DNA of 64,000 nt from Pseudomonas entomophila (GCF_023277925.1 NZ_CP063832.1:1116001-1180000), one strand, 5' to 3'; shown: positions 50,674 through 60,113, numbered from the stretch's first letter. The notes: generated by a model not told the origin, from the letters alone. A program made the numbers and translations.

Positions 50674-52092
50674 ATGGTGTTCGAACCCCGCAGCAGTCGC
50701 TCCTTGCTCCAGCGCAGAAGCAGTGTGAGCAACGCCATCCAGGCCGGCCTGGATGGCATCGCCGTGACCGGCGTGGCCTGGTACCTGATCTACGATCAGT
50801 TCGGTTTCATCACGTCCGACTACGTGATCATGCTGCTGTTGCTGATTGGTGCATTGGCGGTCATCTACGATCACTACGGCATCTACCGCAGCAACGTCGG
50901 GCTGACGCGCAAGGCATTCAGGCTGTTCAAGGCGTGGTCGGCGACGTTCTGCTTTCTCGCGGTGATGGCGTTCCTCACCAAGCAGAGCGAGCAGTACTCG
51001 CGGATGCTGGTGGGGCAGCTGTTCGTCATCGGCTATGCGGTGCAGTTGTTCCTGCACATCGCCGTGCGCGAGGTGCAGAAGCGCTACATGGCGCATGCCT
51101 CCCGGCCGGAGAACGTGCTGATCATCGGTGTCGGCGACCTGGCCGATTTCCTCTATCTCAAGATCAGCAACAACCCTTGGCTGGGTGAACGGGTCGTCGG
51201 CTGCGTGCTGGTCGACGAGGTCAACCACGACGAGGCTTCGCAGGGCAAGTCGTGCCTGCCGGTGCTGGGGCATATCAGCGAACTCGACGGGATCGTCGCC
51301 CAGCACGCGATCAGGACGGTGTACCTGGTCACGCCGCTGGGCGGCTCCGATGTGATCAACGACGTGTACATGAAGCTGCTCGACAAGTGCATTGCCGTGA
51401 ACTGGGTGCCGGATATCTTTTCCCTGCGCCTGATCAACCACAGCGTGCGCGAGATCGCTGGCATTCCCGTGCTGACCCTGTCGGAAACCCCGCTGACCGG
51501 GATGAGCCTGTTCCTGAAGAACCTCGAGGACCGGGTGCTGGCGGCGATGATCCTGCTCTGTGCCTCGCCGGTGCTGCTGACGCTGGCCGCGATCATCAAG
51601 TTCGACAGCCCGGGGCCGGTATTCTTCAGGCAGGAACGCACGGGCTGGACCGGGGAGTCGTTCCGCATCTGGAAGTTCAGGAGCATGCACGTGCACCAGC
51701 CGCAGGACGGCGTGGTCAAGCAGGCGCAGAAGAACGACCCGAGGCTGACTCGGATCGGGGCGTTCATCCGCCGCACCAGCCTGGACGAACTACCGCAGCT
51801 GTTCAACGTGCTGACCGGCGAGATGTCCCTGGTGGGGCCGCGTCCCCATGCACTGCAGCACGACACCCTGTATTCCCAGGACATCGTCGATTACTTCGCC
51901 CGCCACAACATCAAGCCCGGCATGACCGGCCTGGCCCAGGTGCGCGGTTATCGAGGTGAAACCAAGGATATCGCGCAGATGATCCAGCGCGTGGATTCGG
52001 ACATCGAGTACATCAACAACTGGTCGCTGTGGCTCGATTTCGTGATCCTGGTGCGCACACTCAATGCCTTTACCGGCAAGCAGGCTTATTGA
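50674..52092 (+). CDS. WcaJ-like undecaprenyl-phosphate sugar-1-phosphate transferase
   Basis: A 472-residue polyprenyl-glycosylphosphotransferase. Four N-terminal helices (about residues 25-135) are followed by a CoA-binding-like domain with NVLIIGVGDLADFLYLKI. A fifth hydrophobic helix at about 285-305 precedes the catalytic bacterial sugar transferase domain (FFRQERTGWTGESFRIWKFR, TSLDELPQLFNVLTGEMSLV, GPRPHA, KPGMTGLAQVRGYRGET). It starts repeat-unit assembly by moving glucose-1-P or galactose-1-P onto undecaprenyl phosphate. It lies 390 bases after the glycosyltransferase series and probably has its own promoter. Confidence 0.93.
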   Translation: MVFEPRSSRSLLQRRSSVSNAIQAGLDGIAVTGVAWYLIYDQFGFITSDYVIMLLLLIGALAVIYDHYGIYRSNVGLTRKAFRLFKAWSATFCFLAVMAFLTKQSEQYSRMLVGQLFVIGYAVQLFLHIAVREVQKRYMAHASRPENVLIIGVGDLADFLYLKISNNPWLGERVVGCVLVDEVNHDEASQGKSCLPVLGHISELDGIVAQHAIRTVYLVTPLGGSDVINDVYMKLLDKCIAVNWVPDIFSLRLINHSVREIAGIPVLTLSETPLTGMSLFLKNLEDRVLAAMILLCASPVLLTLAAIIKFDSPGPVFFRQERTGWTGESFRIWKFRSMHVHQPQDGVVKQAQKNDPRLTRIGAFIRRTSLDELPQLFNVLTGEMSLVGPRPHALQHDTLYSQDIVDYFARHNIKPGMTGLAQVRGYRGETKDIAQMIQRVDSDIEYINNWSLWLDFVILVRTLNAFTGKQAY

Positions 52093-52230
52093 ACGGTGGG
52101 CTTTTGATCGCGCGTCGGTGCTGGGCGATAGGCGTGCAGGGGCGGATTCATCCGCGATGCGCCGCCCGCACGGCGCTCGATCCCATGGGCATCACAACTA
52201 TCCAATCGAACACCGTGAAGCTGGCGCCAA

Positions 52231-53184
52231 TCAACACGGCGCCATGACCTCGGACAGCGGGTGCAGGGCCCGGAACCCCTGCGCTTCCTCGACCAGCCAA
52301 TCATGCACTGCCCGCGCCCCCGGCTGGTTCAACCCACCCGGCTGGTACAGCAGCACATAGCGCTTGTGGTTGGCGATTGGCACCCCGAACGGCACGATCA
52401 GCGCGCCGCGCTCCAGTTCGTCGTTGAGCAGCGTGCGCCGTGCGATGGCCACGCCAACCCCGGCGATCGCGGCCTCGATGGTCAGGTGGTTGCGGTTGAA
52501 GGTATGCCCCCGGCGCACATCCAGCCCCTGTGCGCCAATCCCCTCCAGGTAGAACTCCCACTCGGCGTATTCCGAACTGCCGCGCCAGGCAGTGATGTCG
52601 TGCAACAGCGGATAGTGCACCAGGTCCGCTGGCCCATGCAGGGGCGGGCGGCCGCGCAGCAGGGCCGGTGAGCACACCGGGAATATCTGCTCGTCCAGCA
52701 AGGGGGTGGAGAGCATGCCCGGGTAGCTGCCGTCGTTGAGGTCGATGGCCAGGTCGAAATCTTCCGGGTGCAGGGCCTGGTTGCTGTCCTCGGCCACCAG
52801 GCGCAGCGCGATATCCGGGTAGCGTTGCTGGAAGCGTGGCAGGCGCGGGGTCAGCCACTTGGCCAGGAACGAGGGGATCGAACGCAGGCGCAACGTGCCG
52901 CGGATTTCGCCGGCATCCAGGCGCAGCAACTCTGCCTCGATGCCGCCGTAGGCCTCGGCCACGGTTTGCGCCAGGCGCTGGCCCTCGGCGGTCAGCTCGA
53001 CACCACGGGCGCGGCGCAGGAACAGGCGAAAGCCCAGGCGCTCCTCGAGCAAGCGCATCTGCTGGCTGACCGCGCCGGGGGTGATGTGCAGCTCTTCGGC
53101 GCAGCGGGTGAACGACAGGTGTCGCGCCGCGCAGGAGAACACGTGCAGCCAGACGAATACCTGGCCATTGAGGGGTCCTTTCAT
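52231..53184 (-). CDS. LysR-family regulator (GcvA-like), next to sdaA
   Basis: A 317-residue LysR protein. The helix-turn-helix lies near residues 18-60 (LSFTRCAEELHITPGAVSQQ, then RLLEERLGFRLFLR), followed by a substrate-binding domain (LRLRSIPSFLAKWLTPRLPR; DFDLAIDLNDGSYPG). The pattern matches the GcvA group. It is divergent from sdaA across 146 bases, so control of serine deamination is the natural hypothesis. Confidence 0.88.
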   Translation of the reverse strand: MKGPLNGQVFVWLHVFSCAARHLSFTRCAEELHITPGAVSQQMRLLEERLGFRLFLRRARGVELTAEGQRLAQTVAEAYGGIEAELLRLDAGEIRGTLRLRSIPSFLAKWLTPRLPRFQQRYPDIALRLVAEDSNQALHPEDFDLAIDLNDGSYPGMLSTPLLDEQIFPVCSPALLRGRPPLHGPADLVHYPLLHDITAWRGSSEYAEWEFYLEGIGAQGLDVRRGHTFNRNHLTIEAAIAGVGVAIARRTLLNDELERGALIVPFGVPIANHKRYVLLYQPGGLNQPGARAVHDWLVEEAQGFRALHPLSEVMAPC

Positions 53185-53330
53185 CGTTTAGTACTGCTAA
53201 AGGCTTGTGTAGGAAGTTTCGTTGGTCATGGCGACCGGAGCACGGCAGTATCGCGCAAATTCGCAATACCGCTCAATTTTTCTAGACAGCCGTGATGCAT
53301 CGTTCATTGTGATCACGGCCAGGCATTAGC

Positions 53331-54707
53331 ATGGCTATCAGTGTTTTCGACCTCTTCAAGATTGGCATCGGCCCCTCCAGCTCTCACACCGTCGGCCCCA
53401 TGCGCGCGGCGGCGACCTTCGCCCAGGCCCTGCGCGAGCGTGGCTGGCTGACCCGCGTGACGCGGGTCGAGGTGCGCCTGTACGGCTCGCTCTCAGCCAC
53501 CGGTGTCGGCCACGCGACCGACCGGGCTTGCCTGCTGGGGCTGATGGGCCAGTGGCCGGACCGCATCGACCCGCACAGCATCACGTCGCGCATCGACCAG
53601 GTCATGAAGGAGCAGAACCTGATGCTCGACGGCAGCCACCCGGTCGAGTTCCAGTATGCCCGTGACATGCGCCTGCTCGACGAAGACCTGGCTTATCACC
53701 CCAACGCCATGACCCTCGAGTGCTTCGCGGGGCAGGCCAGCCTGTTCAGCCAGACCTACTTCTCCGTCGGCGGTGGCTTCATTGTCGAGCAAAGCGAGAT
53801 CGACGCCCCTGAGGTGAACGTTGGCCAGGTGGAGTTGCCTTATGAGTTTTCCAGCGGCGCCGAGTTGCTGGCCCTGTGCAAGGCCCACAACCTGAGCGTC
53901 AGCCAGCTGATGATGGCCAACGAATGTGCCTGGCGCCCCGAGCATGAAGTGCGCCAGGGGCTGTTGAAGATCTGGGCCGCGATGCGCGAGTGCGTCGACA
54001 ACGGCCTGCGCAACGAAGGCATCCTGCCCGGTGGGCTCAATGTCAAACGCCGCGCTGCGCGCCTGCATCGCAGCTTGCAGGAGCTGGGCAAGCCGAATGT
54101 GATCGGCTCGACCCTGAGCGCCATGGAGTGGGTCAACCTGTTCGCCCTGGCGGTCAACGAAGAAAACGCCGCCGGCGGGCGCATGGTCACCGCGCCCACC
54201 AATGGCGCGGCGGGGATCATCCCGGCAGTGCTGCACTACTACATGAAGTTCAACCCCGGCGCCTGCGACGACGATGTGGTGGCGTTCCTCCTGGCGGCGG
54301 CCTCGGTGGGCATCCTGTGCAAGAAGAACGCGTCGATTTCCGGGGCCGAGGTCGGTTGCCAGGGCGAGGTCGGTTCAGCTTGCTCCATGGCGGCGGCGGG
54401 CCTGGCCGAAGTGCTGGGGGCCACTGCGCCACAATTGGAGAACGCCGCCGAGATCGCCCTGGAGCATAACCTGGGGTTGACCTGCGACCCGGTGGGCGGG
54501 TTGGTCCAGATCCCTTGCATCGAGCGCAACGCCATTGCCGCGGTGAAGGCGATCAACGCCGTGCAGATGGCCCTGCGCGGCGATGGCGAGCACTTCATTT
54601 CCCTCGACCGGGTGATCCGCACCATGCGCGACACCGGTGCCGACATGCATGCCAACTACAAGGAAACCTCGCGCGGCGGCCTGGCGGTCGCCTTCGTCGA
54701 GTGCTGA
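53331..54707 (+). CDS. sdaA: L-serine ammonia-lyase (iron-sulfur)
   Basis: A 458-residue single-chain L-serine dehydratase. The N-terminal beta domain has [20 protein letters not shown]. The alpha domain contains the cysteines that bind the 4Fe-4S cluster ([20 protein letters not shown] with the following Cys; [19 protein letters not shown]). Length matches E. coli SdaA (454). It deaminates serine to pyruvate and ammonia in the cytosol. A LysR gene is divergent on its left, and a REP doublet lies ten bases after its stop. Confidence 0.95.
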   Translation: MAISVFDLFKIGIGPSSSHTVGPMRAAATFAQALRERGWLTRVTRVEVRLYGSLSATGVGHATDRACLLGLMGQWPDRIDPHSITSRIDQVMKEQNLMLDGSHPVEFQYARDMRLLDEDLAYHPNAMTLECFAGQASLFSQTYFSVGGGFIVEQSEIDAPEVNVGQVELPYEFSSGAELLALCKAHNLSVSQLMMANECAWRPEHEVRQGLLKIWAAMRECVDNGLRNEGILPGGLNVKRRAARLHRSLQELGKPNVIGSTLSAMEWVNLFALAVNEENAAGGRMVTAPTNGAAGIIPAVLHYYMKFNPGACDDDVVAFLLAAASVGILCKKNASISGAEVGCQGEVGSACSMAAAGLAEVLGATAPQLENAAEIALEHNLGLTCDPVGGLVQIPCIERNAIAAVKAINAVQMALRGDGEHFISLDRVIRTMRDTGADMHANYKETSRGGLAVAFVEC

Positions 54708-54717
54708 CCGCAATCCT

Positions 54718-54786
54718 GTAGGAGCGGCTTTAGCCGCGATCACCCAGGCACTGCGTTGCCTGCATCGCGGCTGAAGCCGCTCCTAC
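54718..54786. repeat. inverted REP doublet D, inside the 3' end of a LysR gene
   Basis: GTAGGAGCGGCTTTAGCCGC and the inverted copy GCATCGCGGCTGAAGCCGCT then CCTAC, with a shorter central part than in doublets A-C. On the minus strand it encodes the last 18 residues and the TAA stop of the convergent LysR gene. Confidence 0.9.
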
Positions 54787-55647
54787 ATCCTCCAGCGCTG
54801 TCTTCAGCACCGCGGCCAGGTGCCGGCGCTGGCTCTTCTCATGCTCCAGCAACACCATCCGCCGGGTCAGTTGCGGCTCGCCGAAGGGCAGTACGGTGGC
54901 GGCGGGCAGGCGCTCCAGGTCCTCGTCGGCCATCGGGATGATCGCCACCCCGAGACCCATTGCCGCCATGCGTGCCAACGCTTCCTGGCTGTCCAGCTCC
55001 ATCTGTTCGCTGACCTGCAAATGCTGGCGGCGCAGTTCTTGCTCGATCTGCCGGCCGGCCCAGGCGCGTTTGTCGAAGCGCAGGAAGGGTTGCCCGGCCA
55101 GCAGCTGCGTGACGCTCTGTCCCGCTAATTCCGGGCTGGCGATTGCCCAGAAGCGATCCTCGAACAGTGGGGTGTAACTCAGGCACTGGGGGTAGGGGCT
55201 GACCGGCTCGGTGGTGATCGCGGCATCCAGCTCGCCGTCCTCCACACGCCGCGCCAGTTCCGCCGACATGCCCGACACCACGCTGATGTGCAGGTGCGGG
55301 TGGTGGGCCTTGATCCACACCAGCGCCTTGGGCAGGCGCCGGGCCAGCACCGTGTGAATCGCACCGATGCGCAGGCGCCCGCGCAGGCCCGGGCCGCTGG
55401 CCAGGGTGTCGGCGAGTTCCTCATAGGCGGCCAGGATGGTTTCGGCGCGGGCCACGGCCAGTTGCCCGGCTTCGGTCAGCACGACTTGCCGGCGGCTGCG
55501 GTCGAACAGGGCGACCTGCAGTTCATCCTCGAGGGCCTTGATGTGCAGGCTCACCGCCGAGGGTGTCAGGCTCAGCAGGTCGGCGGCGCGGGCGAAGGTG
55601 CCATGGCGGGCGATGGTCACCAGGGTACGCAGGGCTTTGAGGGACAC
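54730..55647 (-). CDS. LysR-family regulator with a REP-encoded C-terminal tail
   Basis: A 305-residue LysR protein. The N-terminal helix-turn-helix (LVTIARHGTFARAADLLSLT, PSAVSLHIKALEDEL) is followed by an effector domain (LRIGAIHTVLARRLPKALVW; GELDAAITTEPVSPYPQC; MGLGVAIIPMADEDLE). The body ends around KTALED. The last 18 residues (VGAASAAMQATQCLGDRG) are translated from an inverted REP doublet, which also supplies the stop codon. The same-strand betaine-type ABC genes lie 78 bases upstream, so it may regulate or be co-transcribed with them. Confidence 0.88.
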   Translation of the reverse strand: MSLKALRTLVTIARHGTFARAADLLSLTPSAVSLHIKALEDELQVALFDRSRRQVVLTEAGQLAVARAETILAAYEELADTLASGPGLRGRLRIGAIHTVLARRLPKALVWIKAHHPHLHISVVSGMSAELARRVEDGELDAAITTEPVSPYPQCLSYTPLFEDRFWAIASPELAGQSVTQLLAGQPFLRFDKRAWAGRQIEQELRRQHLQVSEQMELDSQEALARMAAMGLGVAIIPMADEDLERLPAATVLPFGEPQLTRRMVLLEHEKSQRRHLAAVLKTALEDVGAASAAMQATQCLGDRG

Positions 55648-55725
55648 GCGGGGGAGGCTCCGGGCTGCGCTGGTCGTGGGCGATTGTCCGGTTCGCCCCC
55701 GTCGCTGGCAAGCCCGTTCGTGGCC

Positions 55726-56574
55726 TCAGCGCTTCGGGCGGCCATAGGCCTGGCTGATCCGGTCGATCACCATGGCCAGCGCGACGATGGCCAGCCCGGC
55801 CTCCATGCCCTGGCCGACATTGAGCGTCTGAATACCGGCCAGCACATTCTCGCCCAACCCCCGGGCGCCGATCATCGAGGCCACCACCACCATCGACAGG
55901 GCCATCATCACCGACTGGTTGAGCCCGGCCATGATGCTCGGCAGGGCCAGGGGCAGGGCGATGCGCCATAGTCGTTGCCAGCGACTGGCACCCAGGCCAT
56001 GGGCGGCCTTCAGCAACGAGGGGTCGATCTGCGCCAGGCCCAGCTCGGTCAGGCGCACCAATGGCGGCAGGGCGTAGATCAGGGTGGCGAACACCGCCGG
56101 CACCTTGCCCAGGCCAAACAGCATCAGCACCGGGATCAGGTAGACGAAGGCCGGCAGGGTCTGCATCACGTCCAGCACCGGCAGCAGCAGGCGCCGGGCC
56201 AGCGGCCGGGTAGCCAGCAGGATGCCCAGGGGCACGCCGACCAGCACGCACAGGCTGGTGCTGACCAGCACCAGGGCGAGGGTCTGCAACAGCTTGTCCC
56301 ACAGCCCCAGCACGCCGATCAGGGCCAGCAGCAGCGTCAGCGCCACGGCCCGCGCCAGGCTGCGGCTGGCGTGCCAGGCCAGCAGCCCCACCAGCAACAG
56401 CAACAGCCACCAGGGCAGCAGGCGCAGGAGGTTTTCCAGGCCGACCAGCAGTTGCAGCAGTTGCTCGGAGACACCACGCAGGTAATCGCCGTAGTGCAGC
56501 ACCAGCCAGTCGACCAGGCGGTTGACCCAGGGGGCGAAGGAGAATTGCAGGGCTTCGGGAAAGCCACCGCTCAC
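55726..56574 (-). CDS. glycine betaine/choline-type ABC transporter permease
   Basis: A 282-residue permease of the OpuAB/ProW type with about six to seven helices. The BPD_transp_1 region includes VSTSLCVLVGVPLGILLATR, the EAA-like loop SLLKAAHGLGASRWQRLWRI ALPLA (a short break inserted here) and GLNQSVMMALSMVVVASMIG. The GTG start overlaps the TGA of the binding-protein gene (GTGA). The ATPase subunit that this importer needs is not encoded nearby, so it must borrow one or the operon is reduced. Confidence 0.88.
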   Translation of the reverse strand: MSGGFPEALQFSFAPWVNRLVDWLVLHYGDYLRGVSEQLLQLLVGLENLLRLLPWWLLLLLVGLLAWHASRSLARAVALTLLLALIGVLGLWDKLLQTLALVLVSTSLCVLVGVPLGILLATRPLARRLLLPVLDVMQTLPAFVYLIPVLMLFGLGKVPAVFATLIYALPPLVRLTELGLAQIDPSLLKAAHGLGASRWQRLWRIALPLALPSIMAGLNQSVMMALSMVVVASMIGARGLGENVLAGIQTLNVGQGMEAGLAIVALAMVIDRISQAYGRPKR

Positions 56575-57587
56575 AGGGCGGCCTCGACCTTGGCGGCACT
56601 GTCGGCCGGCAGCCAGGCCTTCCACACTTCAGGGTGATCGTGCAGGAAGTTGACCGCCGCCTCGCGGGGCGGCTGGCGTGACTCGCTCATCCTTGCCAGT
56701 GCCTTGTTCAGCAGGTCGATGGGCAAATCGACCTGCTCGAACAAGGCGACCAGTTCAGGATGGGTGTCGTGGAACGCCTTCGACACGCCAATCGAGAGCT
56801 TGGCCGGCAACGAGCGGCTGCCCTTCGGGTTGGGATTGGCGGCATCGGTGAGGGTGGCCCAGGCGGCGGCGTCGAATGGCGGCTCTTCCAGGCGCACCAG
56901 ATCAAATCGGCCCATCAGTGGGGTCGGGCTCCAGTAGTAGAACAGCACCGGCTTGCCAAGGCGGATCTGCGCTGCGATTTCGGCATCAAGGGCGGCGCCG
57001 GAGCCGCTGCGGAAATTGTTGTACAGGCCGTCAAGACCATAGGCCTTGAGTTTCTGGCTGTTGACGGTCTCGGAAGTCCAGCCGCTGGGGCTGTTGAGGA
57101 AGCGGCCCTTGTCGGGTACTTCGGGGTCCTTGAATACCTCCGGGTAACGCTTCAGATCCGCGACGCTGCGCAGGTCGGGCGCCAGTGCCTTGAGGTTGCG
57201 CGCGGCGTCGCCCTTGATCACATAGGCCGGCACCCACCAGCCTTCCTCGGCGTTCTTCACCGTGTCGCCCAGGGCGAACACCTGGCCGGCCTGTTCGGCC
57301 TTGACCCAGGCCGGGCTGCGGCCGGCCCATTCCTCGGCGATCACCTGCAGGTCGTTGCGGGCCAGGGCCACCTCCATGCTGACGGTGCTGCCAGGGAAGG
57401 TGTCGGTGGGGTAGCCGTAACCCTTTTCGACGATAAAACGCAGGATCTCGGTGGTCAGTGCGCCGCTTTCCCAAGTGATGTCACCGAAGTGGATCGGTGC
57501 AGGCTGTTCGGCGGTGGCAGCGGAGTCGGTGGTGGCCAGGCCCAGGGCGAGCAGCAGGCCGGCCAGCAGGGTGGGGATCTTCTTCAT
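56571..57587 (-). CDS. glycine betaine/choline-type ABC substrate-binding protein
   Basis: A 338-residue OpuAC-family periplasmic binding protein. The signal peptide is about residues 1-26 (MKKIPTLLAGLLLALGLATT). The mature part has IHFGDITWESGALTTEILRF, GYPTDTFPGSTVSMEVALAR, EEGWWVPAYVIKGD and FYYWSPTPLMGRFDLVRLEE, where Trp residues could form the aromatic cage for a quaternary amine. It is first in a two-gene unit with the permease. The exact ligand (betaine, choline, carnitine or a relative) is not determinable here. Confidence 0.9.
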   Translation of the reverse strand: MKKIPTLLAGLLLALGLATTDSAATAEQPAPIHFGDITWESGALTTEILRFIVEKGYGYPTDTFPGSTVSMEVALARNDLQVIAEEWAGRSPAWVKAEQAGQVFALGDTVKNAEEGWWVPAYVIKGDAARNLKALAPDLRSVADLKRYPEVFKDPEVPDKGRFLNSPSGWTSETVNSQKLKAYGLDGLYNNFRSGSGAALDAEIAAQIRLGKPVLFYYWSPTPLMGRFDLVRLEEPPFDAAAWATLTDAANPNPKGSRSLPAKLSIGVSKAFHDTHPELVALFEQVDLPIDLLNKALARMSESRQPPREAAVNFLHDHPEVWKAWLPADSAAKVEAAL

Positions 57588-57661
57588 CGGGGCCTCGTAG
57601 ATTGCCGTTCCATGGGTAGGGGCAAAGTGTAGACGACGAGGTTCGAACCCCGGGGGGGGCG

Positions 57662-57705
57662 TCTGTTCGCCGGCAAGGCCGGCACCTCCAGGCCGGTCGC
57701 CGGCC
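57662..57705. repeat. REP-like hairpin between two minus-strand genes
   Basis: TTCGCCGGCAAGGCCGGCAC and the following GGCCGGTCGCCGGCC form overlapping GC-rich hairpins of the CCGGC type, different from doublets A-D but like the element at 61310. It lies immediately downstream of the diguanylate cyclase gene and could act as its terminator. Confidence 0.6.
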
Positions 57706-57706
57706 G

Positions 57707-58888
57707 TTATCCAGCGTACTGCAAGGCCCGGCTGCGCCCTTGCTGCTTGGCTTGGTACAGGGCGTGGTCGGCCATCGACAGCAGCCGAGAGAGCTCGCAT
57801 TGCTGCGCGGGCTGGCTGGCAATGCCGATGCTCACGCCCAGCGCACCGGGCTCCAGCAGTGGCAAGGCGGCGAATGCCGCGCAGATTCGCCGTGCAACGT
57901 GCTCGGCCGCCGCTTCGTTGCCGCCAGGCAGCAGGCAGGCGAACTCTTCGCCGCCAATCCGGGCGAACAGGTCGCCCTCGCGCAGGTGACGACGGGTTTC
58001 CTCGGCGAACGCCAGCAACACCTGGTCGCCCTTGGGGTGACCGTACTGGTCGTTGATGCGCTTGAAGTGATCCAGGTCGCACAGCAGCAAGGCCACCGGT
58101 GCTCGCCGCGCCGCGCTTTCCTGCAACAAGCGGGTGCCGTGCTCCATGAACGCCCTGCGGTTGGCGATGCCTGTCAGCGGGTCACTGTAGGCGGCGTTGC
58201 GTAGCTGCACTTCGGCGCGCTCGCGGACCATGGCCAGGGTGACATAGGAGATGCCAATGGCGAACAGCATCGACTCGAACAGGATCAAGACGAAGAAGCC
58301 CGGGTGCCTGCCCTGGTCGACGATGGCCTGGTCCAGGGCGGCGCCGTCGTCGATCAGCAGGCGCGCGAAATACACCGCGCCATGCAGCCCGGTCAGGATC
58401 AGCGCCGGGGTATACGACACCGGCAGACGGACCCGTGGGCGGTACAGTTCGCGGATGCACAGCCCGGTGTAGAGCAGGGTCAGCAGCGAGTAGGCCTGCA
58501 CCCGCAGGTCCAGCGCGGCGTAAAAGCCCGGCCACAGGCTGAACAGCCACCAGAGCAGCGCGCCGGCGAACACCAGCGGCCAATGCACGGTGCGCCCGCC
58601 GAACACGCGCATGGCGGTCCACCCCAACCCCGCGCCGACCAGCAGGACGATGTTGCCCAGCACCAGCGCCAGGTAATCCAGCCCTATGCCGCGCAACGCG
58701 TTGAGGCTGACCCCCAGTGTGCAGGCCAGCAGCATCGCCCCCAGGTAGCCCAGGCTCGGGTCGCCGGCGCAGCGGCGCCAGGCGTGCAGGGTCAGGCTGC
58801 CCATCAGGGCGAAGATGAACACGGCGACCAGCATCAGGGTCGGCAGGCTAAGCGGCACGGTGCAAGGCTCTCGGGGTAAACGGCGCAT
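57707..58888 (-). CDS. membrane-bound diguanylate cyclase
   Basis: A 393-residue protein with about six to seven transmembrane segments in residues 12-220 and a C-terminal GGDEF domain (SDPLTGIANRRAFMEHG; LCDLDHFKRINDQYGHPKGD). The active-site loop is GGEEF at 312-316, so cyclase activity is expected. An RxxD inhibitory site (REGD, 303-306) lies five residues before it, predicting product inhibition by c-di-GMP. The membrane part is a 7TM-like sensor of unknown signal. c-di-GMP could feed the VpsR-like activator of the polysaccharide locus, which is only inference. Confidence 0.9.
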   Translation of the reverse strand: MRRLPREPCTVPLSLPTLMLVAVFIFALMGSLTLHAWRRCAGDPSLGYLGAMLLACTLGVSLNALRGIGLDYLALVLGNIVLLVGAGLGWTAMRVFGGRTVHWPLVFAGALLWWLFSLWPGFYAALDLRVQAYSLLTLLYTGLCIRELYRPRVRLPVSYTPALILTGLHGAVYFARLLIDDGAALDQAIVDQGRHPGFFVLILFESMLFAIGISYVTLAMVRERAEVQLRNAAYSDPLTGIANRRAFMEHGTRLLQESAARRAPVALLLCDLDHFKRINDQYGHPKGDQVLLAFAEETRRHLREGDLFARIGGEEFACLLPGGNEAAAEHVARRICAAFAALPLLEPGALGVSIGIASQPAQQCELSRLLSMADHALYQAKQQGRSRALQYAG

Positions 58889-58922
58889 GCTAAGTCAGGC
58901 CTGTGGCTATTTGCCAGCGCGT

Positions 58923-60113
58923 TCAATGGATACTTGAAGCCAGTTCGAAGATCGGCATGTACATCAGGATCACGATCAGCCCGATCAGCAGGCCGATGAA
59001 CGTCATCAGCAGCGGCTCGAACAGTTTGACGAACCACTCCACCCAGCGACCGATCTCCTGGTCGTGGAAGTCCGCGCAGCGTTCGAGCATCTCGCCCAGG
59101 TTGCCCGACTGCTCGCCCGCACGAAGCAGGCGCAAGGCAACCGGCGTCACCAGTTGCCCGGTTTCCAGTGCGTCGGACAGTGGCAGGCCTTCGCCAACGC
59201 GGCGGCTGGCGTGCTCCAGGCCGTCCGCCGCGGCGCTGCCCAGCAGCCCGCGGGCCATGCCCAGGGCGGTAAGAATCGGGATGCCGCCCTGCAGCAGGAT
59301 CCCCAGCGACCGATAGAAACGCGCCAGCTCGTACATCACCAGGCGCCGGTGCAGGGCCGGGATCCGACGTGACTGGCGGCTGGCCCAGCGGCGCACGGCG
59401 GGATGGCGACGCAGGGCGACCAGCATCGCGATACCACCGAGGGCGCCGAGGCCCAGGGGCAGTTGCTGGGCGTGCAGGAACAAGCCGATCTGCATCAGCA
59501 CCCGCGACAACCAGGGCAGTTCGGTGCCCATGCCCTCGAACACCAGGCTGAAACGCGGCACCACGTAGCCCAGCAGGAACAGCACCACGCCGCCGCCCAC
59601 CAGCAACAGCAGCAGTGGGTACACCGAGGCGCCGACCAGTTTCTGCCGTACCAGGTCGAGGCGTTGGCGATAACCGATGTAGCGGGCCAGGGCATCCCCC
59701 AGCGCGCCGGTGCGCTCACTGGACTGCACCAGGGCCACGTAGAGGCTGGGGAACACTTGCGGTTGCCCGGCCAGGGCCTGGGACAGCGAACGGCCTTCGT
59801 AGAGTTGGCGCACCAGCAGCTCCAGTGTCTTGCGCGCGGTACCGGCGCTGGCCTTTTCAGCCAGGCTTTCCAGGGCGTCGATCAGGGGCAGGCCAGCGTT
59901 GAGCAGGGTCGCCAGTTCCTGGCTGAACAGCACCAGGTCGAAGGCCGCCGCGCGGCGCCAGGGCAGGGCGCGCAGGCCCAGCCCCTGGCCACGCACGCTG
60001 AGCACGCGCAAGCCCTGGTCCTGGGCCTGGCGTCGGGCCTGCTCGATGTCCTCGGCTTCCACGTGCAACTGCACCACGCCCTGGCTGCCCAGGGCCTTGA
60101 GTCGAAAGCGCAT
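58923..60113 (-). CDS. gspF: GspF, type II secretion inner-membrane platform protein
   Basis: A 396-residue protein with the usual GspF length and two T2SSF repeats. Each repeat shows the family pattern (FSQELATLLNAGLPLIDALE near residue 65; LARFYRSLGILLQGGIPILT near 270) and there are three membrane helices, the last near the C-terminus (LMTFIGLLIGLIVILMYMPI). It follows gspG by 11 bases. No GspE ATPase, GspD secretin or other pseudopilin gene lies nearby, so the pair must act with components encoded elsewhere. Confidence 0.9.
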   Translation of the reverse strand: MRFRLKALGSQGVVQLHVEAEDIEQARRQAQDQGLRVLSVRGQGLGLRALPWRRAAAFDLVLFSQELATLLNAGLPLIDALESLAEKASAGTARKTLELLVRQLYEGRSLSQALAGQPQVFPSLYVALVQSSERTGALGDALARYIGYRQRLDLVRQKLVGASVYPLLLLLVGGGVVLFLLGYVVPRFSLVFEGMGTELPWLSRVLMQIGLFLHAQQLPLGLGALGGIAMLVALRRHPAVRRWASRQSRRIPALHRRLVMYELARFYRSLGILLQGGIPILTALGMARGLLGSAAADGLEHASRRVGEGLPLSDALETGQLVTPVALRLLRAGEQSGNLGEMLERCADFHDQEIGRWVEWFVKLFEPLLMTFIGLLIGLIVILMYMPIFELASSIH

